Origin: DATDAH01 sp963792205
GTDB taxonomy: Bacteria; Actinomycetota; Acidimicrobiia; Acidimicrobiales; DATDAH01
DNA: 64,000 nt
Assembly: GCA_963792205.1 (NCBI GenBank)
Contig: CAWBVI010000003.1
Coordinates: 124,001-188,000, forward strand
Direction: 5' to 3'
Shown here: positions 32,584 through 40,692 of the stretch, piece by piece
Numbering within the stretch: the first letter of the stretch is position 1
Layout: the number at the start of each line of letters is the position of its first letter
Program-made: the position numbers and the translations under genes
Notes under the pieces: model-generated
What the model saw: the letters and a program-made list of their open reading frames with translations, nothing else
What the model was told of the DNA's origin: nothing
The model's database searches: none

Positions 32584-34689
32584 TCACGGGACCAGATCTC
32601 GGGTGCAGGGGCCGCCGCAGTCGCCGGGGACGACTGCGGGGCCGAGGACATCGCCGGCGGCCGCGCTGAACGGCTCGGGCGCCGGTGGCGGCGCGGGGGC
32701 CACCGGGGTCTCGGGGACGGGCACGTCATCGTCGGGCACGAGGTCCGGGAGCGGTCCGGGCGCCACGAAGTCGAGGACCGGCACGCCGGTCATGGCGGCC
32801 CGCATGAACCGGCCCCAGGTCTCGGCCGGGAACGAGCCGCCGCTCACGCTGCCCACGCCCTTGATGCCCATGAGGGGTCGGGGCACGTCGCTGTACCCCA
32901 TCCAGACCGCGGTCGACAGCTGGGGGGTGTAGCCCGCGAACCAGGCGGCCCGGTACTCCTGGGTGGTCCCGGTCTTGCCCGCCGCCGGCCGGCCGATGGC
33001 GGCCGCCTCGCCGGTGCCCTCCTCGATGACGCCCCGCAGGATGTCCGACGCTGTGTCCGCCACGGCCGGGTCGACGACCTGCTCGCCTTCGGGGGCGGTG
33101 TGGTTCTCGAGCACGTTGCCCCGGCGGTCGAGCACGCGCCGGATCGGGGTCACCTGCTGGCGCACCCCGCGGTTGGCCAGGGTGGCGTTGGCCGCGGCCA
33201 TGTCCAGGGGGGAGACCTCGTAGGCACCGAGGGCGAGGGAGACGCCGTAGGGCCGGGCGGGGTCGATCGCCGACACGCCGAGGCGCTGCGCCATCTCGGC
33301 CACGGTCTGGGGGCCGAGCTGCTCGATCAGCTGCGCGTACACGGTGTTGATCGAGTTGTGGGTCGCGGCCCGCAGGGTCATCGTCCCGTGGTCCTCGAAG
33401 TCGTAGTTGTTGATCGTGCAGGTGGGGTCGCAACCAGGGACCTCGAGCGAAGCGGGGGCGTCGAAGGTCGTCTCCGGTTCGATGCCGTGCTCGAGCGCGG
33501 CCGCGAGCACGATCGTCTTGAACGAGGAGCCCGGCTGCATCCCGACCGAGCCGCCCAGCGCCAGGTTCACCTGGCTGGCCGCGAAGTCCCGGCCCCCGAC
33601 GAGGGCGCGGACGTGGCCGGTCGACGGGTCCACCGACACCAGCGCCATCTCGAGCGGCGCGGCGGTGCCGTACAGGGTCTCGGCGACCGAGGCCTCGGCC
33701 TGCGCCTGCAGCGCGGGGTCGAGGGTGGTCTCGATGCGCAACCCGCCGCGATAGAGCTGGCGGTGCCCGTAGCGGGTCTCGAGCTCCCGCCGGACGTAGT
33801 CCACGAAGTAGGGGTAGGCGGAGGCACCGCCCCGGGGTGGCGCCTGCACGACCGTCGCCGGGCCGGGAGCCGGCCCGAGCGGGGCGTACCAGATGTGGCG
33901 GCGGCGGGCGACGCGGAACTGGTGGCGGGTGATCAGGTCCTGGCGGCGCATGGCCCGCAGGACGGTGCGACGGCGGGACTCGGCCGTCGCGGCGTTGACC
34001 CGGGGGGCGTAGTTGGCGGGCGAGGCGATCGCCCCGGCGAGCAGGGCGGCCTCCGACAGGGTGAGCTCGGACACCGGCTTGTTGAAGTACGACTCGGCGG
34101 CCGCGCCGATGCCGTAGGCGCCGTCGCCGAAGTAGGTCGTGTTGAGGTAGCGGAAGAGGATCTCGTCCTTGGTGAGCTGGCGCTCCAGGCGGGTGGCGAT
34201 GAGGGCCTCACGCAGCTTCCGGGCCACGTCCCGCTCGCCGGTCGTGTAGGTGTTCTTGACGTACTGCTGGGTGATCGTCGATCCGCCCTGGACCACCTCC
34301 CCCTCCTGCCAGTTGGTGATCGCGGCGCGGAGCAGGCCCTCCGGGTCGACGCCCCGGTGCTCCCAGAAGCGCTGGTCCTCGATGGCCACCACGGCGTCCT
34401 TGACCACCTCGGGGATGTCGCGGTAGCGGATGGGCACGGTCAGCTCGAAGGCCCGGAACTCGGCGATCGGGTTGCCGGCGGCGTCGACCACGACGCTCGG
34501 ATAGGAGCGGATCCGCGGGTTGGTGTCCTCGGGGACGTTGCCGGGCAGGTCCAGGTTGAGCAGGGCCCAGAACCCCGCGGCACTGCCGGCCGGGACGGCG
34601 ATGGCCACGAAGAACGCGGCGAGGAGGACGAGCTTGACGGCCATCCGGGGAACGGCCCACCAGACGCGGCGGCGCTTGGCCGGCTTCAT
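32584..34689 (-). CDS. Class A penicillin-binding protein (transglycosylase/transpeptidase)
   Basis: 701 residues. One N-terminal membrane helix (VKLVLLAAFFVAIAVPAGS), a GT51 glycosyltransferase domain (VAIEDQRFWEHRGVDPEGLL with the catalytic Glu; GGSTITQQYVKN; EILFRYLNTTYFGDGAYGIG) and a transpeptidase domain with SxxK in MQPGSSFKTIVLA, SxN in HNSINT and KTG in AAGKTGTTQEY. Builds and crosslinks peptidoglycan. A Pro/Val-rich tail with two cysteines follows. Its ATG overlaps the stop of the upstream lipoprotein gene, and the pseudo-protease gene follows, so the three proteins probably act together at the envelope. Confidence 0.95.
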   Translation of the reverse strand: MKPAKRRRVWWAVPRMAVKLVLLAAFFVAIAVPAGSAAGFWALLNLDLPGNVPEDTNPRIRSYPSVVVDAAGNPIAEFRAFELTVPIRYRDIPEVVKDAVVAIEDQRFWEHRGVDPEGLLRAAITNWQEGEVVQGGSTITQQYVKNTYTTGERDVARKLREALIATRLERQLTKDEILFRYLNTTYFGDGAYGIGAAAESYFNKPVSELTLSEAALLAGAIASPANYAPRVNAATAESRRRTVLRAMRRQDLITRHQFRVARRRHIWYAPLGPAPGPATVVQAPPRGGASAYPYFVDYVRRELETRYGHRQLYRGGLRIETTLDPALQAQAEASVAETLYGTAAPLEMALVSVDPSTGHVRALVGGRDFAASQVNLALGGSVGMQPGSSFKTIVLAAALEHGIEPETTFDAPASLEVPGCDPTCTINNYDFEDHGTMTLRAATHNSINTVYAQLIEQLGPQTVAEMAQRLGVSAIDPARPYGVSLALGAYEVSPLDMAAANATLANRGVRQQVTPIRRVLDRRGNVLENHTAPEGEQVVDPAVADTASDILRGVIEEGTGEAAAIGRPAAGKTGTTQEYRAAWFAGYTPQLSTAVWMGYSDVPRPLMGIKGVGSVSGGSFPAETWGRFMRAAMTGVPVLDFVAPGPLPDLVPDDDVPVPETPVAPAPPPAPEPFSAAAGDVLGPAVVPGDCGGPCTRDLVP

Positions 34690-35798
34690 GTCGTCCGCTC
34701 GTAGGTGCAGGCGGGCGAGTCGCCCAGCGCTTCGAGGTTCCGAGCGATGTCCGGGATGGTGATCTCGCCGGTGCCGGTGATCGTCCGGCGGGCCGGGTCC
34801 CAGGCGGTGCCCGTCCACGCCTCATAGGTCAGGGCACAGGTCCCCGGATCGTCGACCACCGTGTAAGTGCCCGCGGGGATCGGTCCATCGAAGGGCGGGG
34901 TGAACGTCGAGCCGACGGGGAAGTCGGGCTCGGGCTCGTCGACGGGGGGCGGGGGCTCCACCACCACGCGCGCGACGCACGTCGCGGTCACGACGACCTG
35001 CCGGCTGACCGCCGCCACCCGGGCGGAGACCGGCCCCTCGTCCCGGCAGGTGAGGACCCAGGCCGCTCGGCCCGCGTCGTCGATGACCGCTTCGGGCTCC
35101 CCGGTCAGCTCCCAGGGCCCGGTCGTGGTCACGACGGCGTCGCGCCCCGACGCCGGGGTGGTCGTGATGATGCCGTCCGGGTCGACCTGGCGGCGGGTGG
35201 CCAGGATGGTCACCGTCGCCGTCGCGCCGACCTCCGGATCGGCGTCGTCCACGTCGCCGGTGATGTCGGCGCCGTCGAATCGTTCGACGGCGAGGGCGAG
35301 GTCGACCTCGGCGTCGGCGGCGATGAAGCGGACCTCCGACGCGGCCATCCCCAGGTCCGGGGTGTGCCAGGCCCGGAACCGGTAGCGCCCGCCGAAGACG
35401 TCGATGGCCACCCAGCGGCCGTGCGCGTTGGTGCGGACGTCGAGCGTGCCCGAGCGCTGGCCGACGAAGCGCTCCAGCCGGACCACGGCGTCGGCGACCG
35501 GCCCATCGGGCCCGATGACCGAGCCGCCCATCGAGAGCTCACCGCCGTGGACGTTGACGGGGAAGACGGGGGATGCGCCGGCGACCGGGGCGAGGACGAC
35601 GTGGCGGGAGTCGGGCAGGGGCTCGGGAGCCCGGATCGGTCGCTCGCGGGGCACGGATTCGGGTGGGGGCTCGGCTTCTTCGGCCGGCGAGCACCCGACG
35701 AGGAGCGCGCCGATGAGAAGGGCGCAGAGGGCAGGCCCGACGGCGCGCCCGGCGCGTCGGGTCGAAGCCCCAGTGCTCGGCGGCTGGGCCACGCCCAT
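34686..35798 (-). CDS. Lipoprotein with carboxypeptidase-regulatory-like beta domains
   Basis: 370 residues. Signal AVGPALCALLIGALLVGCSP with lipobox LVGC, a Pro/Glu-rich linker, then a transthyretin-like domain (MGGSVIGPDGPVADAVVRLE, GRWVAIDVFGGRYRFRAWH) and a second beta domain (GDVDDADPEVGATATVTILA). The end (TYTVVDDPGTCALTYEAW) is Cys-containing. First gene of the operon with the class A penicillin-binding protein, so a role in wall-synthase localisation or regulation is plausible but unproven. Confidence 0.72.
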   Translation of the reverse strand: MGVAQPPSTGASTRRAGRAVGPALCALLIGALLVGCSPAEEAEPPPESVPRERPIRAPEPLPDSRHVVLAPVAGASPVFPVNVHGGELSMGGSVIGPDGPVADAVVRLERFVGQRSGTLDVRTNAHGRWVAIDVFGGRYRFRAWHTPDLGMAASEVRFIAADAEVDLALAVERFDGADITGDVDDADPEVGATATVTILATRRQVDPDGIITTTPASGRDAVVTTTGPWELTGEPEAVIDDAGRAAWVLTCRDEGPVSARVAAVSRQVVVTATCVARVVVEPPPPVDEPEPDFPVGSTFTPPFDGPIPAGTYTVVDDPGTCALTYEAWTGTAWDPARRTITGTGEITIPDIARNLEALGDSPACTYERTT

Positions 35799-35861
35799 CC
35801 ATCGGCAGATCCGCCGTGCTCGGGAGGACTGACGGCCCGCCGTCAGGGGTAGCGCGCTGGC

Positions 35862-36035
35862 ATGAGCACCATCCCCGACCCGGGCCCGGACGGCCCGCCG
35901 GAACCCGATCCCATCAAGGAACCGGCGCCGATCATCCCGGACCCGAATCCCAACGAGGATCCCGCGCCGATCATCCCCGATCCCAACCCCAACGAGGAAC
36001 CGGCGCCGATCATCCCCGACCCCGACCCGGTCTGA
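35862..36035 (+). CDS. 57-residue Pro/Asp-rich repeat protein
   Basis: Starts MSTIPDPGPDGPPEPDPIKE and continues with three near-identical 13-residue units: EPAPIIPDPNPNE, DPAPIIPDPNPNE, EPAPIIPDPDPV. The DNA repeats are 39 bp and differ mainly at third positions (CCG/CCC, GAC/GAT), which suggests selection on the protein. No signal peptide or membrane segment. An ATG with no clear Shine-Dalgarno; TAGCGC lies upstream but lacks the final T of the leaderless consensus. Function unknown; could be a binding linker peptide or an over-called frame. Confidence 0.45.
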   Translation: MSTIPDPGPDGPPEPDPIKEPAPIIPDPNPNEDPAPIIPDPNPNEEPAPIIPDPDPV

Positions 36036-36047
36036 GCTCGCCGTCGT

Positions 36048-37286
36048 TCAGTAGGGGGCGGCCACCGCCCCGCCGCCGTCCCCGCCGGGGACGTAGACGC
36101 CGATGCCGTCGGGGAAGGCCAGGCCCTGGTCCACGATCTCCGGGGCCTGCGGCTCGCCGCCGACGAACCGGATGCGGCGGACCTTCCCGGTGCCGTCACC
36201 CGGCCCGAAGCCATCTTCGGGATCGTTCACGATGCCGATGTCGGCGTACCAGATCGTCCCCTCGGGGTCGACGCCGATGCCGAGGGGGGTGCCGGTGGAC
36301 AGCGACTGGGCGGCGCCGATCTCCTCGCCCTCGGCGGGAGCCAGGATCGTGCGCACGAACTGCCAGTCGGCGTCGTACTCATTGATCACGCCCGTGATGA
36401 CGCTGGAGACGTAGTAGCCGCCGTCGGGGCTGAAGGAGACGCCGGCGGGCGAGAGAATGCCGTTCTGACCGGGGGCCAGCACCTGCTCCTTGGTGATCGA
36501 GTCGGCGAGCGGCGCGCCGGTGCCGTCGGCGGCGCCGCACCCGCCTGCCGCATCGGCGGAGGTGGGCAGGTCGGTGTACCGCCAGACCCCCGACGACGGG
36601 GGCCGAGCCGAGACCACGTACACCTCGTCGTCCGGACCGACGAGGATGCTCTGGGCGGTGGCCACCTCGATGTCCACCTTGCAGTAGGTCTGATCGGTGC
36701 CCTCGGGCTCGCCGAACCACACGATGAACTGGCCGTTGCCGGGATCGCCGGGCGCCTGGCCGCCCAGGTCGGTCGTGACCATGCGGCCGTCCGAGAGGAT
36801 TCCGCACCCGTAGTTCTCCGGCTGGGCGCCGGCCTGGTAGGTGGGCGTCAGCTTGCCGATCTGCTCGGCCTCGAGATCGCCGATGCCCGTGCCGCTCAGC
36901 TGGAAGATGCCCCACCCCGCCGGCGGGTCGGGCTGGCCGGTGTCCTCGCCGGCGATGAAGCGACCCGAGCCGTCGGGGAAGAAGCAGATCTGGGCGTTGA
37001 TGTCGAGTCCCTCGGGGTCCTCGGCGGCGTTGGTGATGACCCGCTGGGACTCCGCCGGCTCCCCGATGCTGTAGGCGTTCAGGTTGTTGCCCTCGGCGTT
37101 GAACACGAGCGCCTCGTCGGGCAGGCCGTCGTCAGCGACGGTCGTGGTCGTCACCGCCTCGTCGGTCGCCGTGTCCTCGGTCGTGTCCTCGGTCGCCTCC
37201 TCGTCGTCGTCGCCGCCATCGTCACCACAGCCGGCGGCCAGCACCACGACGGCCAGCAGGACCGGTCCCCATCGGCGCACACCCAT
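36048..37286 (-). CDS. Lipoprotein with an NHL/SMP-30-like beta-propeller
   Basis: 412 residues. Signal PVLLAVVVLAAGCGDDGG with lipobox AAGC, an acidic Thr linker, then repeated propeller blades: DEALVFNAEGNNLNAYSIGE, SILVGPDDEVYVVSARPPSS, LSPAGVSFSPDGGYYVSS, GIGVDPEGTIWYADIGIV and LAFPDGIGVYVPGG. Several cysteine-containing loops suggest an extracellular, disulfide-stabilised protein. Start is supported by AGGGGGAG upstream. Transcribed after the PQQ-type propeller lipoprotein with a 23-bp gap. Binding or lactonase-like role only inferred. Confidence 0.75.
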   Translation of the reverse strand: MGVRRWGPVLLAVVVLAAGCGDDGGDDDEEATEDTTEDTATDEAVTTTTVADDGLPDEALVFNAEGNNLNAYSIGEPAESQRVITNAAEDPEGLDINAQICFFPDGSGRFIAGEDTGQPDPPAGWGIFQLSGTGIGDLEAEQIGKLTPTYQAGAQPENYGCGILSDGRMVTTDLGGQAPGDPGNGQFIVWFGEPEGTDQTYCKVDIEVATAQSILVGPDDEVYVVSARPPSSGVWRYTDLPTSADAAGGCGAADGTGAPLADSITKEQVLAPGQNGILSPAGVSFSPDGGYYVSSVITGVINEYDADWQFVRTILAPAEGEEIGAAQSLSTGTPLGIGVDPEGTIWYADIGIVNDPEDGFGPGDGTGKVRRIRFVGGEPQAPEIVDQGLAFPDGIGVYVPGGDGGGAVAAPY

Positions 37287-37309
37287 CTCACTCCCCCTGT
37301 CGTCGGGTC

Positions 37310-39247
37310 CTACGGTTCCACCGCTCGGATCGGCGGATCGAAGCTCAGGGTCCGCACGAGGCGATCGGCCCCGTCGGACAACGTCGGTTCCGTGTCCTCG
37401 TCCACGATGGCGAGCACGCTCAACCGGTTGTAGCTCGGGGCATACCGCGGGATGGCGGTACCGGTGCAGCCTGGCTCGCCTTCGGCCCAGCTGCAGACCA
37501 GCCCCCCGCCGCCGAAGGGATCGTCGTCACGCTGCGAGATGAACACGCCGAAACGGCTGGCGCCGGCCTGGGCCGCGGCCGAGCCGGCCCGGACCCAGTC
37601 CTGCGGCGCCCCGAGGTCCTCGGCCACCACGTCGATGCGGAGGGGATCGGCCGAGAACTGCACGGTGACGACGGGTTCGGTGCCCGGCGGCGGGTCGTTG
37701 ATGCCGAAGTCGACCTCGCACGGCGTTTCCTGGCAGGGCAGGTCGTCCGCCACCAGCTCGGTGACCGCCGGCCCCTCGGGATCGCCCGGAGCGCTGGTGG
37801 TCGTGGCGGGCCCGTCGTCGCCCGAACCGGGGAGCGAGAAGCGGTACACCCCGCTCGTCTCCGACCGCTCGTCCAAGCCGGGCTCCCGGATGCCGGCCAC
37901 CGCGAACACGTCGTCGCCACTGACCGCGGCGCCGCCGGAGACCGCGCCTTCCATCGCTTCGGACCAGAGGATCTCCCCCGTCGCCAGGTCGAGAGCCCGG
38001 AAGGTGAAGTCGTTGCCGCCGAGGAACAGCACGCCGTTGGCCACCGCCGACGCGGCGTACGTGTTGGCCGGCTCCTCGTTCTGCCAGAGGACCTCCCCGG
38101 TCGCGGCATCGATCCCGTGGGCGCATGGGCAGGGCCCGACCCCCGTGCCACCGGCGACGATGCCGTCGCTCACGGCCGATCCCCCGATGAAGCCGCCGGT
38201 CGAGAAGTTCGAGCCGGGCTGCTCGAGGCCGGGCTCGGTGGCTTCCGCGTGCCAAACGGGTTCCCCGGTCTCCCGGTCGACCACGTAGTAGGTCCCGTCC
38301 TTGTTGCCGAGGCCGACCACGTCGCGGTCGCCGATGGCGAAGAGGTTGGGGGAGCCGGCGAAGTCGAGGTCGTCGTTGTTGGGTTCGTGGGGCTGGTAGG
38401 TCCAGACCGGCTCGCCGGTCTCGAGCTCGAGGGCGAACATGGCCTCGGTGTGATCGCCCCAACCTTCGGGCGACGACGGGCAGTTGCCGGTTCCCGCGAA
38501 CACGAGGCCGCGGGCTTCGTCCACGGACGGGGACGACCAGACGTCGACGCAGCCCGTGGGCTCGTCGAACCCGCCGGCCGCATCGGGGTCGAAGTCCCAC
38601 ACCTGCTCGCCCGTGGCCACGTCGAGGGCCCGCAGCCCGGCCCGATAGCCGGGTGTGTTGTGGACGTCGTAGCCGAAGAGGACGACCCCGCCGACCACGA
38701 CCGGCGAGGACTCGATCTCGGTCGGCTCGTCCACATCGCCGGGGGTGCCGAGCTCGTGGTGCCACCGCTCCTCGCCGTCGGCGGCAGCCAGCGCGTAGAG
38801 GGTCTTGCCCGCGCCGATGACGACGAGGCGCTCGCCGTCGACGTCGACGACCGCCGGGCTCGACACGATCTGGCCGGCGTACACGTTGCGGTGCTGATCG
38901 GCCTGGAAGTGCCAGCGCTCTTCACCGGTCTCGCGATCGAGGGCGTAGACCACCCCCGCCCAGTCGCCGACGTACACGGTGTCACCCACCACGGCGGGCG
39001 TGGCCGTCACGACGTCGTCGGTGTTGTGGAACCAGGTCCGCTCGAGTTCGGCCACGGTGTCGACGGAGAGCGCGGTGTCGCACGCCGTGGCGAACGGGCG
39101 GTCGACGGCGTAACCCCACATGGGCCAGTCGCAGGCGTCGATGGGCGCGACGGCCCCTTCGCCCGCGTCCGGCTCGGCGGTGTCGTCACCGCAGGCCGCG
39201 GCCAACAGGGCAGCCAGCGCGAGCACGCCCCCCAGGATCCCCCGCAT
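37310..39247 (-). CDS. Lipoprotein with PQQ-type (quinoprotein-like) beta-propeller
   Basis: 645 residues. Signal RGILGGVLALAALLAAACGD with lipobox AAAC. An eight-bladed type propeller follows, with the tryptophan-docking pattern repeated (VVYALDRETGEERWHFQAD, TLYALAAADGEERWHHELG, GLRALDVATGEQVWDFDPD, MFALELETGEPVWTYQP, TYYVVDRETGEPVWHAEA, FRALDLATGEILWSEAM). The C-terminal 150 residues form a separate beta domain. It may be a scaffold (BamB-like) or a dehydrogenase; clear PQQ or Ca ligands are not identified. Leaderless -10 (TACGCT) 6 nt before the ATG. Divergent from the parA gene. Confidence 0.82.
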   Translation of the reverse strand: MRGILGGVLALAALLAAACGDDTAEPDAGEGAVAPIDACDWPMWGYAVDRPFATACDTALSVDTVAELERTWFHNTDDVVTATPAVVGDTVYVGDWAGVVYALDRETGEERWHFQADQHRNVYAGQIVSSPAVVDVDGERLVVIGAGKTLYALAAADGEERWHHELGTPGDVDEPTEIESSPVVVGGVVLFGYDVHNTPGYRAGLRALDVATGEQVWDFDPDAAGGFDEPTGCVDVWSSPSVDEARGLVFAGTGNCPSSPEGWGDHTEAMFALELETGEPVWTYQPHEPNNDDLDFAGSPNLFAIGDRDVVGLGNKDGTYYVVDRETGEPVWHAEATEPGLEQPGSNFSTGGFIGGSAVSDGIVAGGTGVGPCPCAHGIDAATGEVLWQNEEPANTYAASAVANGVLFLGGNDFTFRALDLATGEILWSEAMEGAVSGGAAVSGDDVFAVAGIREPGLDERSETSGVYRFSLPGSGDDGPATTTSAPGDPEGPAVTELVADDLPCQETPCEVDFGINDPPPGTEPVVTVQFSADPLRIDVVAEDLGAPQDWVRAGSAAAQAGASRFGVFISQRDDDPFGGGGLVCSWAEGEPGCTGTAIPRYAPSYNRLSVLAIVDEDTEPTLSDGADRLVRTLSFDPPIRAVEP

Positions 39248-39253
39248 CGGGCG

Positions 39254-39259
39254 AGCGTA
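39254..39259 (-). promoter_or_regulatory. Leaderless -10 element (TACGCT) for the quinoprotein-like gene
   Basis: Minus-strand TACGCT ends 6 nt before the ATG at 39247; a second, divergent leaderless -10 lies 40 bp away. Confidence 0.5.
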
Positions 39260-39299
39260 GATCGGGGGGAGGCTCCGGACGCCGGGCGGACACCGGGAG

Positions 39300-39305
39300 T
39301 ACGGT
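39300..39305 (+). promoter_or_regulatory. Leaderless -10 element (TACGGT) for the parA-like gene
   Basis: TACGGT ends 6 nt before the GTG at 39312. Confidence 0.5.
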
Positions 39306-39311
39306 CGGGTC

Positions 39312-40097
39312 GTGGCCGTCGTCGCGGTGGCGAACCAGAAGGGCGGGGTGGGCAAGACCACCGTGACCCTGGGCATCGCCGACGCGGCCTCGCGCCGGGG
39401 CCTGCGGGTCCTCGTGGTCGACCTCGATCCGCAGGCCAACGCCACCAGCGGGCTCGGGGTGGGTGACGCCACCCGGACCATCGACGACGCGCTGGCGGCG
39501 GACCGCGTCGGGGCCCTCGCCGGGGTGATCACGGCGTCGGCCTGGCCGAACGGGACCGGCCCCGCCCCCCGGGTCGCGCCCAGCACGCCCACGCTCGCAG
39601 CCCGTGAGCCCCAGCTGGCCACCGACCCCATCGGGGCGCAGGACCGGCTCCGGCATGCGCTGGAAGGGGTGGCGGGTGACTACGACCTCGTCCTGATCGA
39701 CTGCCCGCCCAGCCTCGGGCTGCTCACCGTCAACGGCCTGGTGGCCGCCGACCGGGTGCTCGTCGTGACCGAGCCGGCGGCGTGGGCGTCCGACGGGGTC
39801 GAGCAGATGCTGCGCACCGTCGAGCGGGTCCGGACCCTGCGACGGCCCGACCTCGCCGTGGCCGCCATCGTGGTCAACCGCCTGGCCCGCACCCGCGACG
39901 CCGGTTACTGGTCAGAGCAGCTGCGCGAGCAGTTCGGCGACCTGGCCGCCGGACCGGTGCGCCTACGGGCTGCGGTGGCCGAGGCCGCCGCGCAGTCCCT
40001 GCCGCTCGGCGAGCTGGGCACCCGCCCCGGCGCGCCCGAGGCCCGGGAGGAGTTCGACGCCGTGCTCGACCACGTCCTGGCCCAGGTGGCCGTCTGA
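39312..40097 (+). CDS. ParA/MinD-family ATPase, orphan
   Basis: 261 residues. Deviant Walker A NQKGGVGKTTVTLGIADAAS with the signature lysine, DLDPQANATSGLGV (Walker A'), LVLIDCPPSLGLLTVNGLVA (Walker B) and VVNRLARTRDA. Typical of chromosome, plasmid or cargo-positioning ATPases that bind DNA nonspecifically. No parB or parS-like palindrome cluster is seen nearby. Instead its stop overlaps the start of a small single-helix membrane protein gene (TGATG), so it may position something at the membrane (inference). Confidence 0.9.
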   Translation: MAVVAVANQKGGVGKTTVTLGIADAASRRGLRVLVVDLDPQANATSGLGVGDATRTIDDALAADRVGALAGVITASAWPNGTGPAPRVAPSTPTLAAREPQLATDPIGAQDRLRHALEGVAGDYDLVLIDCPPSLGLLTVNGLVAADRVLVVTEPAAWASDGVEQMLRTVERVRTLRRPDLAVAAIVVNRLARTRDAGYWSEQLREQFGDLAAGPVRLRAAVAEAAAQSLPLGELGTRPGAPEAREEFDAVLDHVLAQVAV

Positions 40098-40369
40098 TGC
40101 CCGGCTACGACCCCAAGGCCAAGCGGGCCCATTCGCCGGCCGCGGCCGAAGGTCCGGCGCCGGTGGACGACCTCCTCGGCGCCCCCGGCCCCGCGCCCAC
40201 GCCGGCGACGGTCCGCGAGCCGATCACGGCCACGCCGGTCCCCCGACCCGCGGCGAGCGTGCCCGCGGGGGCGCCCAGCCCGACCGCCGGCCCCGACCCG
40301 CGCACCATCGCCGTGGCCGCCGGCCTGGCGGTGGCCGCGGTGCTCGTCTGGCGGTGGCGTCGGCGCTGA
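40097..40369 (+). CDS. Small Pro/Ala-rich membrane protein coupled to ParA
   Basis: 90 residues. MPGYDPKAKRAHSPAAAEGP is followed by a disordered Pro/Ala/Thr stretch and one C-terminal membrane helix (RTIAVAAGLAVAAVLVWRWR) ending in arginines, a tail-anchored topology. No family recognised. Translationally coupled to the ParA-like gene by a TGATG overlap, so the two products probably work together. Confidence 0.7.
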   Translation: MPGYDPKAKRAHSPAAAEGPAPVDDLLGAPGPAPTPATVREPITATPVPRPAASVPAGAPSPTAGPDPRTIAVAAGLAVAAVLVWRWRRR

Positions 40370-40436
40370 CATCGTTCCCAGCGAGGGGGGTCATCTGTAA
40401 CGGCGATGGTGTGACCCAAGTCACCGGTCCTAAAGG

Positions 40437-40449
40437 TGCAGAATCTGCA
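40437..40449. promoter_or_regulatory. Palindrome TGCAGA-A-TCTGCA in a promoter region
   Basis: Perfect 6-bp arms around one base, 23 bp before the GTG at 40472, overlapping the expected -35 position for the -10-like GATACT (40460-40465). Likely an operator. Confidence 0.4.
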
Positions 40450-40471
40450 AGAAGCGGCCGATACTGGTCCC

Positions 40472-40606
40472 GTGAACGACATCGAAAAGACCGCAGCCGC
40501 CCATCAGGCGATGCGCTGGCTCTCGCAGCAGCTGGCTTGGGAGCAGGCGCTCCTCGAGCTCCGCGAGGGCGACGTCGAGGCCGACGTCCCCGCCCGCGCC
40601 GCCTGA
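40472..40606 (+). CDS. 44-residue protein of unknown function
   Basis: Reads MNDIEKTAAAHQAMRWLSQQ and then LAWEQALLELREGDVEADVP to the end ARAA. It is a compact, amphipathic helical peptide with two Trp residues and no signal. GATACT lies 6 nt before the GTG start, matching the leaderless layout used elsewhere in the window, and a hairpin follows the stop. No family recognised. Confidence 0.5.
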   Translation: MNDIEKTAAAHQAMRWLSQQLAWEQALLELREGDVEADVPARAA

Positions 40607-40658
40607 TCCTGCCCTTCGGACGTGCGCCAAAGGCCGAGGCTGGGAGCGTTGACCTGGG

Positions 40659-40681
40659 TTCGCCAAGCTGCGCTTGGCGAA
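40659..40681. terminator. Hairpin after the 44-residue gene
   Basis: TTCGCCAAG, loop CTGCG, CTTGGCGAA: perfect 9-bp stem in the gap before the subtilase-like gene. Could be a terminator or attenuator. Confidence 0.5.
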
Positions 40682-40692
40682 CAGCGCTGTGC

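Noticed and set aside
39312..40097. A plasmid or chromosome origin region around parA
   Set aside because: No parB, no repeated parS-like palindromes, no dnaA or rep gene, and neighbours are ordinary envelope genes.
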